From Flavivirga sp. 57AJ16 (GTDB taxonomy: Bacteria > Bacteroidota > Bacteroidia > Flavobacteriales > Flavobacteriaceae), in contig NZ_JAQZAT010000003.1 in assembly GCF_028736925.1 (NCBI RefSeq), positions 186,001-250,000 on the forward strand: a DNA stretch of 64,000 bases, read 5' to 3'. Shown piece by piece: positions 7,571-16,421 of the stretch. Below the pieces are notes generated by a model that saw nothing but the letters and a program-made list of their open reading frames with translations, ran no database searches and was not told the DNA's origin. The position numbers were made by a program, and so were the translations under genes. Position 1 is the stretch's first letter, and the number at the start of each line of letters is the position of its first letter.

Positions 7571-8842
7571 TCACCTAGTGATCAAGGTATTGCCAACTGC
7601 ACATTGTAAACATTTATTTTTGTCGCAATATTCTTTTTTAAGCTGAATAAGCCCTTGTGAATCCAACGCCGATTTTGATAGCTTCTTTAAGCTATTAAAC
7701 GCCTCAATAATACTATTCTTTTCTGAAACAATTGAGGTAGCAGTTTTAATAATATCTGAATTAACCATTTCTCCTTGTTGTTTTGCATAACAGAATTTAA
7801 GAGGAAGAATGGTATTGATTAGCAATAAATCCATAAATGATTTTGTAAGTGTTTTCTTGGATGTTTTTGACTCTTTTTGAAAAGTATAGTGGGTTTCCCA
7901 AAACTTTGATGTTGATACTTTAAATAATTTATAAAAATCATCTAAATGATTCGTTTCTATGATCTTTGAAAATAAATTTTGATGTTCATGATACAAACTT
8001 GCCAATTGAGACAATCTAATAGTTGGAAAATTCGATGGCCGTAACCTAAAAAAGTGGCAGGGCAATACGTGACCATTTTCTAATTTAAACTTCTGTTTTA
8101 AAAATTGATATTCCTTAATCAAATTTAAACAGTAAACCTCTTCAATATCATGATCCAGCAAGCCAGCTTGGCCAAATAATAGTGCTTCTAAGCTCGCCCG
8201 ATTATATCGGGATTTTCTAAGTATTGAAAAATCAATAGATTTTGCCAAGCTAAAAAATGAATCGCCGTTTACTTTAAGTCCAAAATTTTTAGCTACCATT
8301 TTAAACAATACTGCTTCCCAATCATTTTTTGATGCTTTTAAAAGCTGCTCTATCACTTTAGTTTTTCGTTCTAAGCGCTCTAAATACAAACGTTCTAGCC
8401 AATTGTTTAAAACAAAATCATCAATACTTGCAAAATCATGCTCACAATTAATCCATTTGTTTTGTTTTGTAAATAGATTTTTATAATTACTTAAAACATC
8501 TTTACCAATAAAATCTTTTAACTCCAAAGTAGCTATTACAGTACGATCTTTTCTATAAACGTCTGTGTCATGTTCCCAAACTACATGTAAAATAACGTTA
8601 TCATATGCTTTATCTTTTTCGTGGTGGTGTAAAAACCAATCGGATGATTTTACATGAATCTCTACATTTCCTGCCCAAAGCTGTTCACCAACGGTGAGTT
8701 GTGCATTAAAAAAATCTGGTCCAGAGTTTAAGTTATGCTGTCCAACTGTATTAATTACAATGGCTTCCCCCGTTACTGTTTTAAGATGATCTATTTGAAA
8801 TTTTTTGTGTTTCCAGATATAATGTAAAAAATCTTCTTGCAT
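7571..8842 (-). CDS. DUF2851 family protein
   Basis: A 423-residue protein of the DUF2851 family, recognisable from its start (EDFLHYIWKHKKF), the block NSGPDFFNAQLTVG, the histidine-rich HVKSSDWFLHHHEKD and the C-terminal CLQCAVG tail with CxxxxCLQC cysteines. The family is almost confined to Bacteroidota and has no established function. No signal peptide or membrane segment is visible, so it is probably cytoplasmic. It stands alone, separated from the PspC-like gene by a mobile element. Confidence 0.88.
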   Translation of the reverse strand: MQEDFLHYIWKHKKFQIDHLKTVTGEAIVINTVGQHNLNSGPDFFNAQLTVGEQLWAGNVEIHVKSSDWFLHHHEKDKAYDNVILHVVWEHDTDVYRKDRTVIATLELKDFIGKDVLSNYKNLFTKQNKWINCEHDFASIDDFVLNNWLERLYLERLERKTKVIEQLLKASKNDWEAVLFKMVAKNFGLKVNGDSFFSLAKSIDFSILRKSRYNRASLEALLFGQAGLLDHDIEEVYCLNLIKEYQFLKQKFKLENGHVLPCHFFRLRPSNFPTIRLSQLASLYHEHQNLFSKIIETNHLDDFYKLFKVSTSKFWETHYTFQKESKTSKKTLTKSFMDLLLINTILPLKFCYAKQQGEMVNSDIIKTATSIVSEKNSIIEAFNSLKKLSKSALDSQGLIQLKKEYCDKNKCLQCAVGNTLITR

Positions 8843-8982
8843 GCAACTAAAGTAAAGTCACCGTACGTAAATTCCAAATTATATTAAGAAATTACACATA
8901 AAACCATATTGCTTGCTTTATCAAAAAACTGCTAACTTCGTCTCATATTTTATGGCGAGTTACTAAAAATCCAAATTAATTG

Positions 8983-9549
8983 ATGAATAAAATAAGGGAA
9001 CACTTTGAGCAAATCGTAAAATTAAACGACTTAGATTGACACATATTTTCTTCTAAACTAAAAAAAAGTGTCTATAGTAAAAAAGCAACTGTTCTAAAGG
9101 TTGGGGACGTAGAAAACCATCTTTCTTTTGTCGAAAAAGGAAGTCTTCGGTTCTATATCCCAAAACAAGAAAATGATGTCACATTTGGTTTTTGTTTTGA
9201 TAACGGGTTCATGAGTGCCTATGATTCCTTTTTAACAAGAAAACCTAGCACTTACCAAATCGAAACGCTTACCGGTACTACCCTTTGGAGATTAACTTAT
9301 AACGATTTACAGGACATTTATAAAGAAACTGAAGCAGGCAATGTTATTGGTCGAATAACAGCAGAGAACCTTTTTTTGATGAAAACTAAAAGAGAGCAAT
9401 CTTTTTTAAACGAAACGGCAGAAAAGAGATATTTAAATTTATTTGCTGAACGCCCTAATCTAATTAAAGAAATACCTTTAAAATATATAGCTTCATATAT
9501 TGGAATAACTCCTCAAGCATTGAGCAGAATTCGAAAACGTATTTCTTAA
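8983..9549 (+). pseudogene. Crp/Fnr-family transcriptional regulator with in-frame stop
   Basis: Starting at the ATG at 8983 the frame reads MNKIREHFEQIVKLNDLD, hits TGA at 9037-9039, then continues without a break to 9547. The rest has a cAMP-binding-like fold (KKATVLKVGDVENHLSFVEKG, then CFDNGFMSAYDSF) and a C-terminal helix-turn-helix (YIASYIGITPQALSRIRKR). The expected residue at codon 19 is most simply Trp (TGG to TGA). Only a 112-residue C-terminal piece from the ATG at 9211 could still be made, which would lack most of the sensor domain. The downstream DoxX-like gene may have been its target. Confidence 0.82.
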
Positions 9550-9586
9550 CCAATCGTGTGCACACAAATATTAAATAATAAAATTT

Positions 9587-9914
9587 AGACACGAATGACA
9601 CAAATTTACACGAATCCAATGCTATATGGTACGGATTGGATTCAATATTAAAGACAAATTCCTATTATGTAAAAACCTGAAATACATCTATTTAAAGATA
9701 AATTAACGTAAATATTGGATAAGAAAACTTGTGTCAGTTTGAATGATTTTTGCAGAAAACCGTATCGAAAACCAGTCTTCCAACAGGCAAGCAAGTAAAT
9801 TTTCTACTAAAAAACTTCTCGATACACCACGATCATGGCGTGGTACTCGAAGTGACTACTTAACTCTTAAGCAAGATTCACGTTAATTAGTGAAAATTTG
9901 TGTTATTCGTGTCT
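9587..9914. repeat. Composite inverted-repeat element with AGACACGAAT ends
   Basis: The left end AGACACGAATgACACAAATTT is matched by the complement of the right end (AGACACGAATaACACAAATTT). The interior holds a hairpin around 9820-9855 (CACCACG / CGTGGTACTCG). The gap 9550-9967 otherwise shows no gene. The terminal motif resembles repeats common in flavobacterial intergenic regions. Confidence 0.75.
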
Positions 9915-10000
9915 TTTTAAAGATATCTGTACACAGCAGATTTCTTAACCCAGGTTCATTGTTTTGAATGCCAACTTTTAAGAGGTTTGTAAAAAAAAAG

Positions 10001-10456
10001 ATGAAACCTCTTATTATTCTTATTATCGCTTCTGCAATTTCATTATTTACAATAAAAATCATTAGTGAAAAATATGATTTTGCCCTTTCTGCACGTATTG
10101 GCATGTCTGTTATGCTACTTTTTACTGCATTGGGGCATTTTTTATTTACTGAAGGGATGACTTTAATGGTTCCTGAATTAATTCCTTTTAAAAAAGAAAC
10201 GGTTTATTTTACTGCAATTGTAGAAATTCTCGGAGCCATAGGGTTGCATGCCCCTCTGCTCAGGCCGTTAACTTCTTGGCTGTTAATTTTATTCTTTATT
10301 CTCATTCTTCCAGTAAACATTAAGGCTGCAATTGATCATTTGGATTATCAAAAAGCCACTTATAGTGGAAGTGGTTTAAGGTATTTATGGTTCAGGGTTC
10401 CTTTACAGGTCTTATTTATAGTCTGGGTGTATATTAGCTCGATAAAATATCAATAA
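10001..10456 (+). CDS. DoxX-like integral membrane protein
   Basis: About 151 residues with four predicted membrane helices, ordered as in the DoxX/DoxD-like family (ARIGMSVMLLFTALGHFLFT, then FTAIVEILGAIGLHAPL, then WLLILFFILILPVNIKAAI). Such proteins are linked to redox or quinone functions, but no catalytic residue is diagnostic. I prefer the ATG at 10001 (MKPLIILIIAS). An in-frame ATG at 9968 adds eleven basic residues just after repeat DNA. It lies downstream of the broken Crp/Fnr gene on the same strand, a pairing seen in relatives. Confidence 0.75.
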   Translation: MKPLIILIIASAISLFTIKIISEKYDFALSARIGMSVMLLFTALGHFLFTEGMTLMVPELIPFKKETVYFTAIVEILGAIGLHAPLLRPLTSWLLILFFILILPVNIKAAIDHLDYQKATYSGSGLRYLWFRVPLQVLFIVWVYISSIKYQ

Positions 10457-10581
10457 TTCCAAACTTGTTATTAACAACATTTATGCTTAAATGAAAATGG
10501 TTGTTTTGCTAATAAAAAGCCTTTGATAAAGAATTTCTTGAAACGGGCCCTGCCTTGCCAGCCTCGAGGCATTCTTTTTTA

Positions 10582-12321
10582 TTAAATGGCTTTTATGTTA
10601 TAAGCCTCGCCATAAGATTTTAGTAATTTGTACAATTCTTCAGGATTAAAAGGTTTCCCCATAAACCCATTCATTTTATATTGTTCTGTTTTCTTTTTGA
10701 TATCGATCTGAGCAAAAGCTGTTAAAGCAATTATTGGGATACTTGCTTTACTTTCGTCCTCCCATTCTCTAATCATTTTGGCTGCCTGATAACCATTTAT
10801 CTTTGGCATTTGTAAGTCCATAAGTATGAGGTCGTAGTCAAATTTTTCAAATAGTTTTAATACTTGTTCTCCATTTTCTGCAACCGTGTATTTAACTCCC
10901 CATTTATTGAAGAAACGTTTAAGTATGAGCACATTCATTTTATTATCTTCGGCAACTAGCACGTTTATGTTAATAGGTTCATAGTCTGGTTGCATTTTAA
11001 TCATATCTGGTTCATAAATGTTCAGTCTGTTACTTACTTTATAAGTAATTTCAAAGAAAAATGTCGAACCTTTACCCAGTTCGCTTTCAACGACCAGATC
11101 ACTACCCTGGAGGTTTAATAATTTTTTGCTTATCGACAATCCTAGGCCAGTACCTCCATACTTTATGGAAGTTTCAGAATTTGCCTGCATGAAACTTTCG
11201 AAAATAGATTCTTGTTTGTTTTTAGAGATCCCTATACCTGTATCTATGACTTTAAAAACAAGTTTTACTTTATTTTCTTTAATGCCCAAATTTTTAACGC
11301 TAAGGTTGATACACCCATTTTCGGTAAACTTTAAGGAATTACTCAATAAATTCTTAATTATTTGAGTCAATTTTAATTTATCCCCAATAATATTATCCGG
11401 CACATCATTTTCCTTAATAACATTGAAGATTAAACCTTTTTTTTCTGTTCTTAAACTAAAATGGGACTTTACACTTTCCAAAAAATAATTTAAGCTAAAA
11501 TCCTTTTCAACAAGTTTTAATTTACCGGATTTTATTTTATCAAAATCCAACAAATCGTTTATTAGTCCCAATAAATGTTCTCCAGAATATTTTAATGCTT
11601 TTAGGTTTTCCAACTGATGTGGCAGATGATCTTCCATTAATAAAATATTAGCTAATCCTGTAACGGCATTTAAAGGTGTTCTTATTTCATGGGACATGGT
11701 AGATAAAAATTCGTCTTTTGATTTACTCGCCTTCTGTAGTTCTATTTCTGTCTCTTTTAGATTTGTTACGTCTATAATCGTTCCAATAAAACCTATTGAA
11801 ACCCCATCATGGTCTTTAATAAGTTTAGATTTCACCTCAAACCACATGACCTCACTACCTCTTTTGTTCTTAAATATGAACTTAACATGCTCTTTTTCTT
11901 TGGAAAACAGATCATCAAACCGTTTAAACCCCTCTATATTTTCTCCATGTAAAAAGATTCTAAAACTTTTTCCCAAAGCATAATTAACAGGAATTCCAGA
12001 ATATTCTGTCCATGCATTATTTAAAAAAGTAAAATTCCCATCAAGATCTGTCTTAAAAAGCACCCCTCCAATATTGTCAACAATACGTTCTAATTTTCTG
12101 TTAACATTATCTCTTTCTTTTATTAATCCCTTATTGGCCACAAACAATTCCTTAGAACTTTCTTCAAGAATATTTTCAATGTGTTTTAAATCTTTATCAA
12201 AGCTTTTATAAGCATCGTTAACCATATTAAAAAAACTGATAAAATCCGGATTCTTGGAAGTGTCCAATCCTGTTTTTTTTAGCTGACGTTTTAGTAATCT
12301 ATGGTAGTCTTTATTTAACAT
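10582..12321 (-). CDS. Hybrid sensor histidine kinase (PAS-HisKA-HATPase-REC)
   Basis: A 579-residue cytoplasmic kinase without membrane segments. In order: coiled-coil lead (about 35-80), PAS domain (about 75-190), HisKA with phospho-acceptor H211 in STMSHEIRTPLN, HATPase_c (N box KNLLSNSLKFT, G boxes DTGIGIS and YGGTGLGLSI) and a receiver domain with D502 in LILMDLQMP and K556 in GKPF. As it lacks its own input across the membrane, the signal probably comes from the FIST protein whose gene overlaps it by seven bases just upstream. No separate output regulator is encoded nearby, so the phosphorelay must continue elsewhere. Confidence 0.93.
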   Translation of the reverse strand: MLNKDYHRLLKRQLKKTGLDTSKNPDFISFFNMVNDAYKSFDKDLKHIENILEESSKELFVANKGLIKERDNVNRKLERIVDNIGGVLFKTDLDGNFTFLNNAWTEYSGIPVNYALGKSFRIFLHGENIEGFKRFDDLFSKEKEHVKFIFKNKRGSEVMWFEVKSKLIKDHDGVSIGFIGTIIDVTNLKETEIELQKASKSKDEFLSTMSHEIRTPLNAVTGLANILLMEDHLPHQLENLKALKYSGEHLLGLINDLLDFDKIKSGKLKLVEKDFSLNYFLESVKSHFSLRTEKKGLIFNVIKENDVPDNIIGDKLKLTQIIKNLLSNSLKFTENGCINLSVKNLGIKENKVKLVFKVIDTGIGISKNKQESIFESFMQANSETSIKYGGTGLGLSISKKLLNLQGSDLVVESELGKGSTFFFEITYKVSNRLNIYEPDMIKMQPDYEPININVLVAEDNKMNVLILKRFFNKWGVKYTVAENGEQVLKLFEKFDYDLILMDLQMPKINGYQAAKMIREWEDESKASIPIIALTAFAQIDIKKKTEQYKMNGFMGKPFNPEELYKLLKSYGEAYNIKAI

Positions 12322-13445
12322 TCTGAAAGTGTTGTTATAGTCATTGTTTGATTATGTAATTCGCAAGGTGAAAACTCTCCAAAAGGAGCAATTTCCCCAT
12401 AAGAATAAAACCCCGTAATACTTGGTTTATCTCCTATTATTTCTCTTACTGCTTCTACTTCTTCTTCAACCATTTGCTTTAGAACCAAACGGCGTCCCAC
12501 ACAACTGATAAGAATGGCCAATTCGGATTTTTCTTCCTGTTCCTTATTAGCATCGACCGCAGAATCAGCAGCACCATTTATTAACCTATCAATATTTGCC
12601 TTCATTAAACGTGCATAAGACCCTTCTGGAATATTACCAGCAAACGTTAAACTTTGATCTTCCTCATTTACAGCTAAAATGGTTCTAACAATTGGTAAGG
12701 AATCTTTATCTGTTCGCACACTTAAAGGGAATAATAGCCCTGAACTTGGTAAGTTATCTGCCTCTTTTCCTAAAAATGATTTATATAATTCCAACGCTGG
12801 TAATCCATCTAATTCGTAAAGAACATTTTTATCTGATTTAGTTACCAAACGATCTATACCAAAACTGTCCCACCCTCCTTTTGAACTAAAGCCCACTTTT
12901 AAATGCTCTCCATAAAAACCTAAAGCAATAATGGTTTTATCTACTATCTTATTATTATCAATAACAAATGTTTTATTAAAGTTAGAGCCATCTGCGGCTA
13001 ATCCTCCTGTTATGCTAATAGCATCGGGAATTGCCGATTTTAAACCCAATACTAAATCGGCTCCATTAACATTAAGCCCATCACTTAAAACAAGTATATG
13101 CCGTAGATCTTCATTATAAAGATCTTCTGCTAGGTACTGTCCCGATTTATAGCTACAATCCATATCAATAACTTCTATGGATGATTTTTTGGAAGTAACT
13201 TTGTCTAGTTGTATTGCTGTTAAAGATATAGTCCCATCTTTTACCGTAACATTTGATATTTCTCCTGCAGTTGAACATCCAATTATAGTGGCATCGGGAT
13301 ATTTATTATTTAAGAAATCCAACACCTCTTTTTTAGGGTTAAAATCAGGAGATACAAAAAGTAGACAGATATTGACCTCGATATTTAAAACAGAAACACC
13401 TTCTTGCCAATTATCCTGTTGTAGGGATATTTGTTGAACGTTCAT
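12315..13445 (-). CDS. FIST sensory domain protein (FIST_N plus FIST_C)
   Basis: A 376-residue soluble protein consisting of FIST_N (about 25-215, including ATIIGCSTAGEIS and HILVLSDGLNVNGADLV) and FIST_C (about 225-360, ending in SITGFYSYGEIAPFGEFSPCELHNQTM). FIST domains are thought to bind small ligands such as amino acids and usually feed signalling proteins. Here the gene overlaps the start of the hybrid kinase by seven bases, so the two are translationally coupled and form a split sensor and kinase. The ligand is unknown. Confidence 0.92.
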   Translation of the reverse strand: MNVQQISLQQDNWQEGVSVLNIEVNICLLFVSPDFNPKKEVLDFLNNKYPDATIIGCSTAGEISNVTVKDGTISLTAIQLDKVTSKKSSIEVIDMDCSYKSGQYLAEDLYNEDLRHILVLSDGLNVNGADLVLGLKSAIPDAISITGGLAADGSNFNKTFVIDNNKIVDKTIIALGFYGEHLKVGFSSKGGWDSFGIDRLVTKSDKNVLYELDGLPALELYKSFLGKEADNLPSSGLLFPLSVRTDKDSLPIVRTILAVNEEDQSLTFAGNIPEGSYARLMKANIDRLINGAADSAVDANKEQEEKSELAILISCVGRRLVLKQMVEEEVEAVREIIGDKPSITGFYSYGEIAPFGEFSPCELHNQTMTITTLSEC

Positions 13446-13694
13446 ACCTAATATTTAATTAATAATTCAGGATAGATACACTTAATCGTTAAAAAAGTGC
13501 ATTTCATCGAAATTATGACAAAATTTGGTATAAACAAAATTTTTAATAAAGTTTTTAACTACAAGGGTTTACAGAAAAAACATAAAACACAAAACAAAAA
13601 GTACGTAAAGCCTTACTAATACTGAATAAAGCGTAAAAAAATTCTAAATATTTTATTCAGAATTTTATTTTATAATCTATTTCTATAACACCAC

Positions 13695-15053
13695 TTAAAG
13701 GGCGCTGATAATATCATATTTTGTAATAATTTGATATGTATTATCATTTAACTTTACCAATACGGCATTATTATCCCTGTCTATTAATTTAGAAATAGCT
13801 TCAATAGGTGTATTTTTACTAACTATTGGAAATGGCTTATGCATAACTTCCTTAATGGGCAAATCAGAAATATCCTTGTTTTCAATATATTTTCGTAACA
13901 GATCTGCTTCATCAACAGCTCCAACAAATCCCGACGAATCTTCAACTGGTATTTGGGAAATTTTATAGGTCTTCATACGTTCAATAGCATGAGACACTAA
14001 TTCTTCTGTCTTTACCGTTATTAAAGGTTTGTCCAAATGATTATTAATAATGTCCTGGGCACAGGTTAGCTTATCTTCAATAAACCCACGATCACGCATC
14101 CACTCATCATTAAACATTTTACCAACATAACGGCTTCCATGATCGTGAAATAAGATCACCACCACGTCTTCTTTCTTAAAATGGTCTTTTAATTGAAGGA
14201 GCCCTTTTATAGCAGCGCCAGCAGAATTGCCAAGAAACATCCCTTCTTCTTTTGCTAATTTTTGAGTATAAATGGCAGCATCTTTATCTGTAACTTTGGT
14301 AAAACCATCTATAACACTGAAATCGACATTTTTGGGTAGAATGTCTTCTCCTATGCCTTCTGTTATATATGGATAGATCTCATTTTCATCAAACACTCCA
14401 GTTTCATGATATTTTTTAAAAACGGAACCATAGGTATCTATACCCCAAACTTTTACATTCGGGTTTTGCTCTTTTAAATATTTTCCAACTCCAGATATGG
14501 TACCTCCTGTTCCAACTCCTACCACAAAATGCGTTACTTTACCATCTGTTTGTTTCCAGATCTCTGGTCCCGTACTTTCGTAATGCGCTGCGGTGTTACT
14601 TAGATTATCATATTGATTTACATACCAGGAATTTGGTGTTTCTTCGGCAAGTCGTTTTGATGTTGAATAATATGATTTTGGATCTTCAGGTTCTACATTG
14701 GTCGGGCACACGACAACTTTGCTTCCTACTGCTCTCAAGATGTCCATTTTTTCCTTGCTCTGTTTATCGCTTATAACACAAATCATTTTGTAACCTTTTA
14801 CTATGGCTGCTAATGCCAATCCCATCCCTGTATTTCCGGATGTGCCTTCAATAATGGTGCCTCCTGGTTTTAGTCGTCCGTCCGCTTCTGCATCTTCAAT
14901 CATTTTTACAGCCATTCTATCTTTTACGGAATTACCAGGATTGAATGTCTCATATTTTGCTAAAACTAAGCACGGTAAACCTTCAACCAGTTTGTTTAAT
15001 TTTACCAGTGGCGTGTTTCCAATAGTGCCCAATATATTTTCAGCGTATTCCAT
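13695..15053 (-). CDS. PLP-dependent cystathionine beta-synthase/cysteine synthase with CBS domains
   Basis: A 452-residue enzyme. The PLP fold-type II domain covers about 1-320: GNTPLVKLNKL, the Schiff-base lysine K44 in NPGNSVKDRM, the substrate loop EGTSGNTGMGLA and a glycine-rich phosphate loop GVGTGGTISGVG. A pair of CBS domains follows (about 335-452). This arrangement matches cystathionine beta-synthase, which condenses serine and homocysteine, and the CBS pair may sense adenosyl ligands. No heme-binding N-terminus is present. Cysteine synthase activity cannot be excluded. The gene stands alone. Confidence 0.9.
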   Translation of the reverse strand: MEYAENILGTIGNTPLVKLNKLVEGLPCLVLAKYETFNPGNSVKDRMAVKMIEDAEADGRLKPGGTIIEGTSGNTGMGLALAAIVKGYKMICVISDKQSKEKMDILRAVGSKVVVCPTNVEPEDPKSYYSTSKRLAEETPNSWYVNQYDNLSNTAAHYESTGPEIWKQTDGKVTHFVVGVGTGGTISGVGKYLKEQNPNVKVWGIDTYGSVFKKYHETGVFDENEIYPYITEGIGEDILPKNVDFSVIDGFTKVTDKDAAIYTQKLAKEEGMFLGNSAGAAIKGLLQLKDHFKKEDVVVILFHDHGSRYVGKMFNDEWMRDRGFIEDKLTCAQDIINNHLDKPLITVKTEELVSHAIERMKTYKISQIPVEDSSGFVGAVDEADLLRKYIENKDISDLPIKEVMHKPFPIVSKNTPIEAISKLIDRDNNAVLVKLNDNTYQIITKYDIISAL

Positions 15054-15176
15054 AGTATAAATTTACTAAAAAGTTTATTATTTATTATGTTATCGATTGT
15101 AATGGTTCCCTAATTATAAAGCGTTGCTCCACGCATAAAATAGTTTCTGAAAGGGAATTTAAAATATTAGTAATTC

Positions 15177-16421
15177 TTATTCGAACCTAATAGCTTTTAC
15201 CGGAGATATTTTTGTAATAATATATGATGGTATTAAAAGCATAAGCAAACAGAGTACAAACGTACCAATATTTAACGCTAAAACATAACTAAGACTTACA
15301 TAAACAGGCGCTTCTGCAACATAATATGTTTCCTCAGGCAATGTAATAATCTTAAAATATTTTTGGGTAAAAAGAAGCCCCAACCCAATGATATTTCCCC
15401 ATAATAATCCACGAAAAATCAAGTACGTGGCATTATATAAAAATAGTTTTCGGATACTCCAATTGTTACTTCCTATAGCCTTTAATATTCCTATCATTTG
15501 AGTGCGTTCCAATATTAAAACAAGTAAGGCTGTTATCATGTTAATGCCTGCTACGAGTATCATGATACCTATAATGCCATAAATATTGGTATCAAAAATT
15601 TTAATCCAATCGAAGATCGAAGCATATTTATTGGTAATGGTTTCCGCATTAAGTACCGAGGGGATACTTTTATATATTTCTATACCTTTTTTATCAATTT
15701 CATCATAATCATCAATGAACACTTCAAAATTTCCAATTTGATCTTCCTGCCATCTATTAATACGCTGTATATGACGAATATTACCTATAATGTACTGCTT
15801 GTCCAGATCTTGAAATCCTGAATTATAAATACCGACAATATTAAAGGTTATAATATTTGGCAGTTTTTCTGGATCGTCCTTTGCAAATACCATTTGAAAA
15901 TGTTCATTCACTTTAAAATCTAACCTTTTAGCTAAATATTGAGAAATTAAAACTTCTTCGCTCCATTTCTCTGTAAAGGTCGGCACCCTACCTTCTACTA
16001 AAAACTCTTCAAAATACTTCCAATCATAATCTGCTCCAACACCTTTTAAAATAGCACCTTCAAAATCGGTTTCGGTACGTATAATACCAAATTTAGTAGC
16101 CACTGCTTGAATATGACTAATACCTTCTACTTGCTTAAATTCCGGGTAAAAATCTTGTTCCCTTGAAATGGGAAAGACACTTTCTTGCGAATTATTGCTA
16201 TCATAATTCATAATAACTACGTGTCCGTTAAATGCTACTACCTTATCACGTATCTTCTGCTGTAAGCCTATTCCCGTAGCAATCGCAATCATCATGACCA
16301 CAATGCCAATAACAATTGCAGCGATACCAATTTTTATTATTGGTGCCGATATACTACTTTTATACGCTTTACTACCAATAATGCGTTTAGCTATAAAAAA
16401 CTCGTAATTCAAATTATTCAA
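15177..16421 (-). CDS. ABC transporter permease, FtsX/LolE-like
   Basis: A 414-residue inner-membrane protein with one N-terminal helix (about 27-50, IKIGIAAIVIGIVVMMIAIA), a large periplasmic MacB_PCD-like domain (about 55-260) and three C-terminal helices in a FtsX domain, ending ISPVKAIRFE. It resembles LolC/LolE lipoprotein-release permeases. The start is unusual: no ATG is available, and the frame opens with TTG at 16421 or TTG at 16412 before NYEFFIAKRII. The first TTG touches the ATG of the divergent lipoprotein gene. Its ATPase partner is not adjacent. Confidence 0.87.
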   Translation of the reverse strand: MNNLNYEFFIAKRIIGSKAYKSSISAPIIKIGIAAIVIGIVVMMIAIATGIGLQQKIRDKVVAFNGHVVIMNYDSNNSQESVFPISREQDFYPEFKQVEGISHIQAVATKFGIIRTETDFEGAILKGVGADYDWKYFEEFLVEGRVPTFTEKWSEEVLISQYLAKRLDFKVNEHFQMVFAKDDPEKLPNIITFNIVGIYNSGFQDLDKQYIIGNIRHIQRINRWQEDQIGNFEVFIDDYDEIDKKGIEIYKSIPSVLNAETITNKYASIFDWIKIFDTNIYGIIGIMILVAGINMITALLVLILERTQMIGILKAIGSNNWSIRKLFLYNATYLIFRGLLWGNIIGLGLLFTQKYFKIITLPEETYYVAEAPVYVSLSYVLALNIGTFVLCLLMLLIPSYIITKISPVKAIRFE

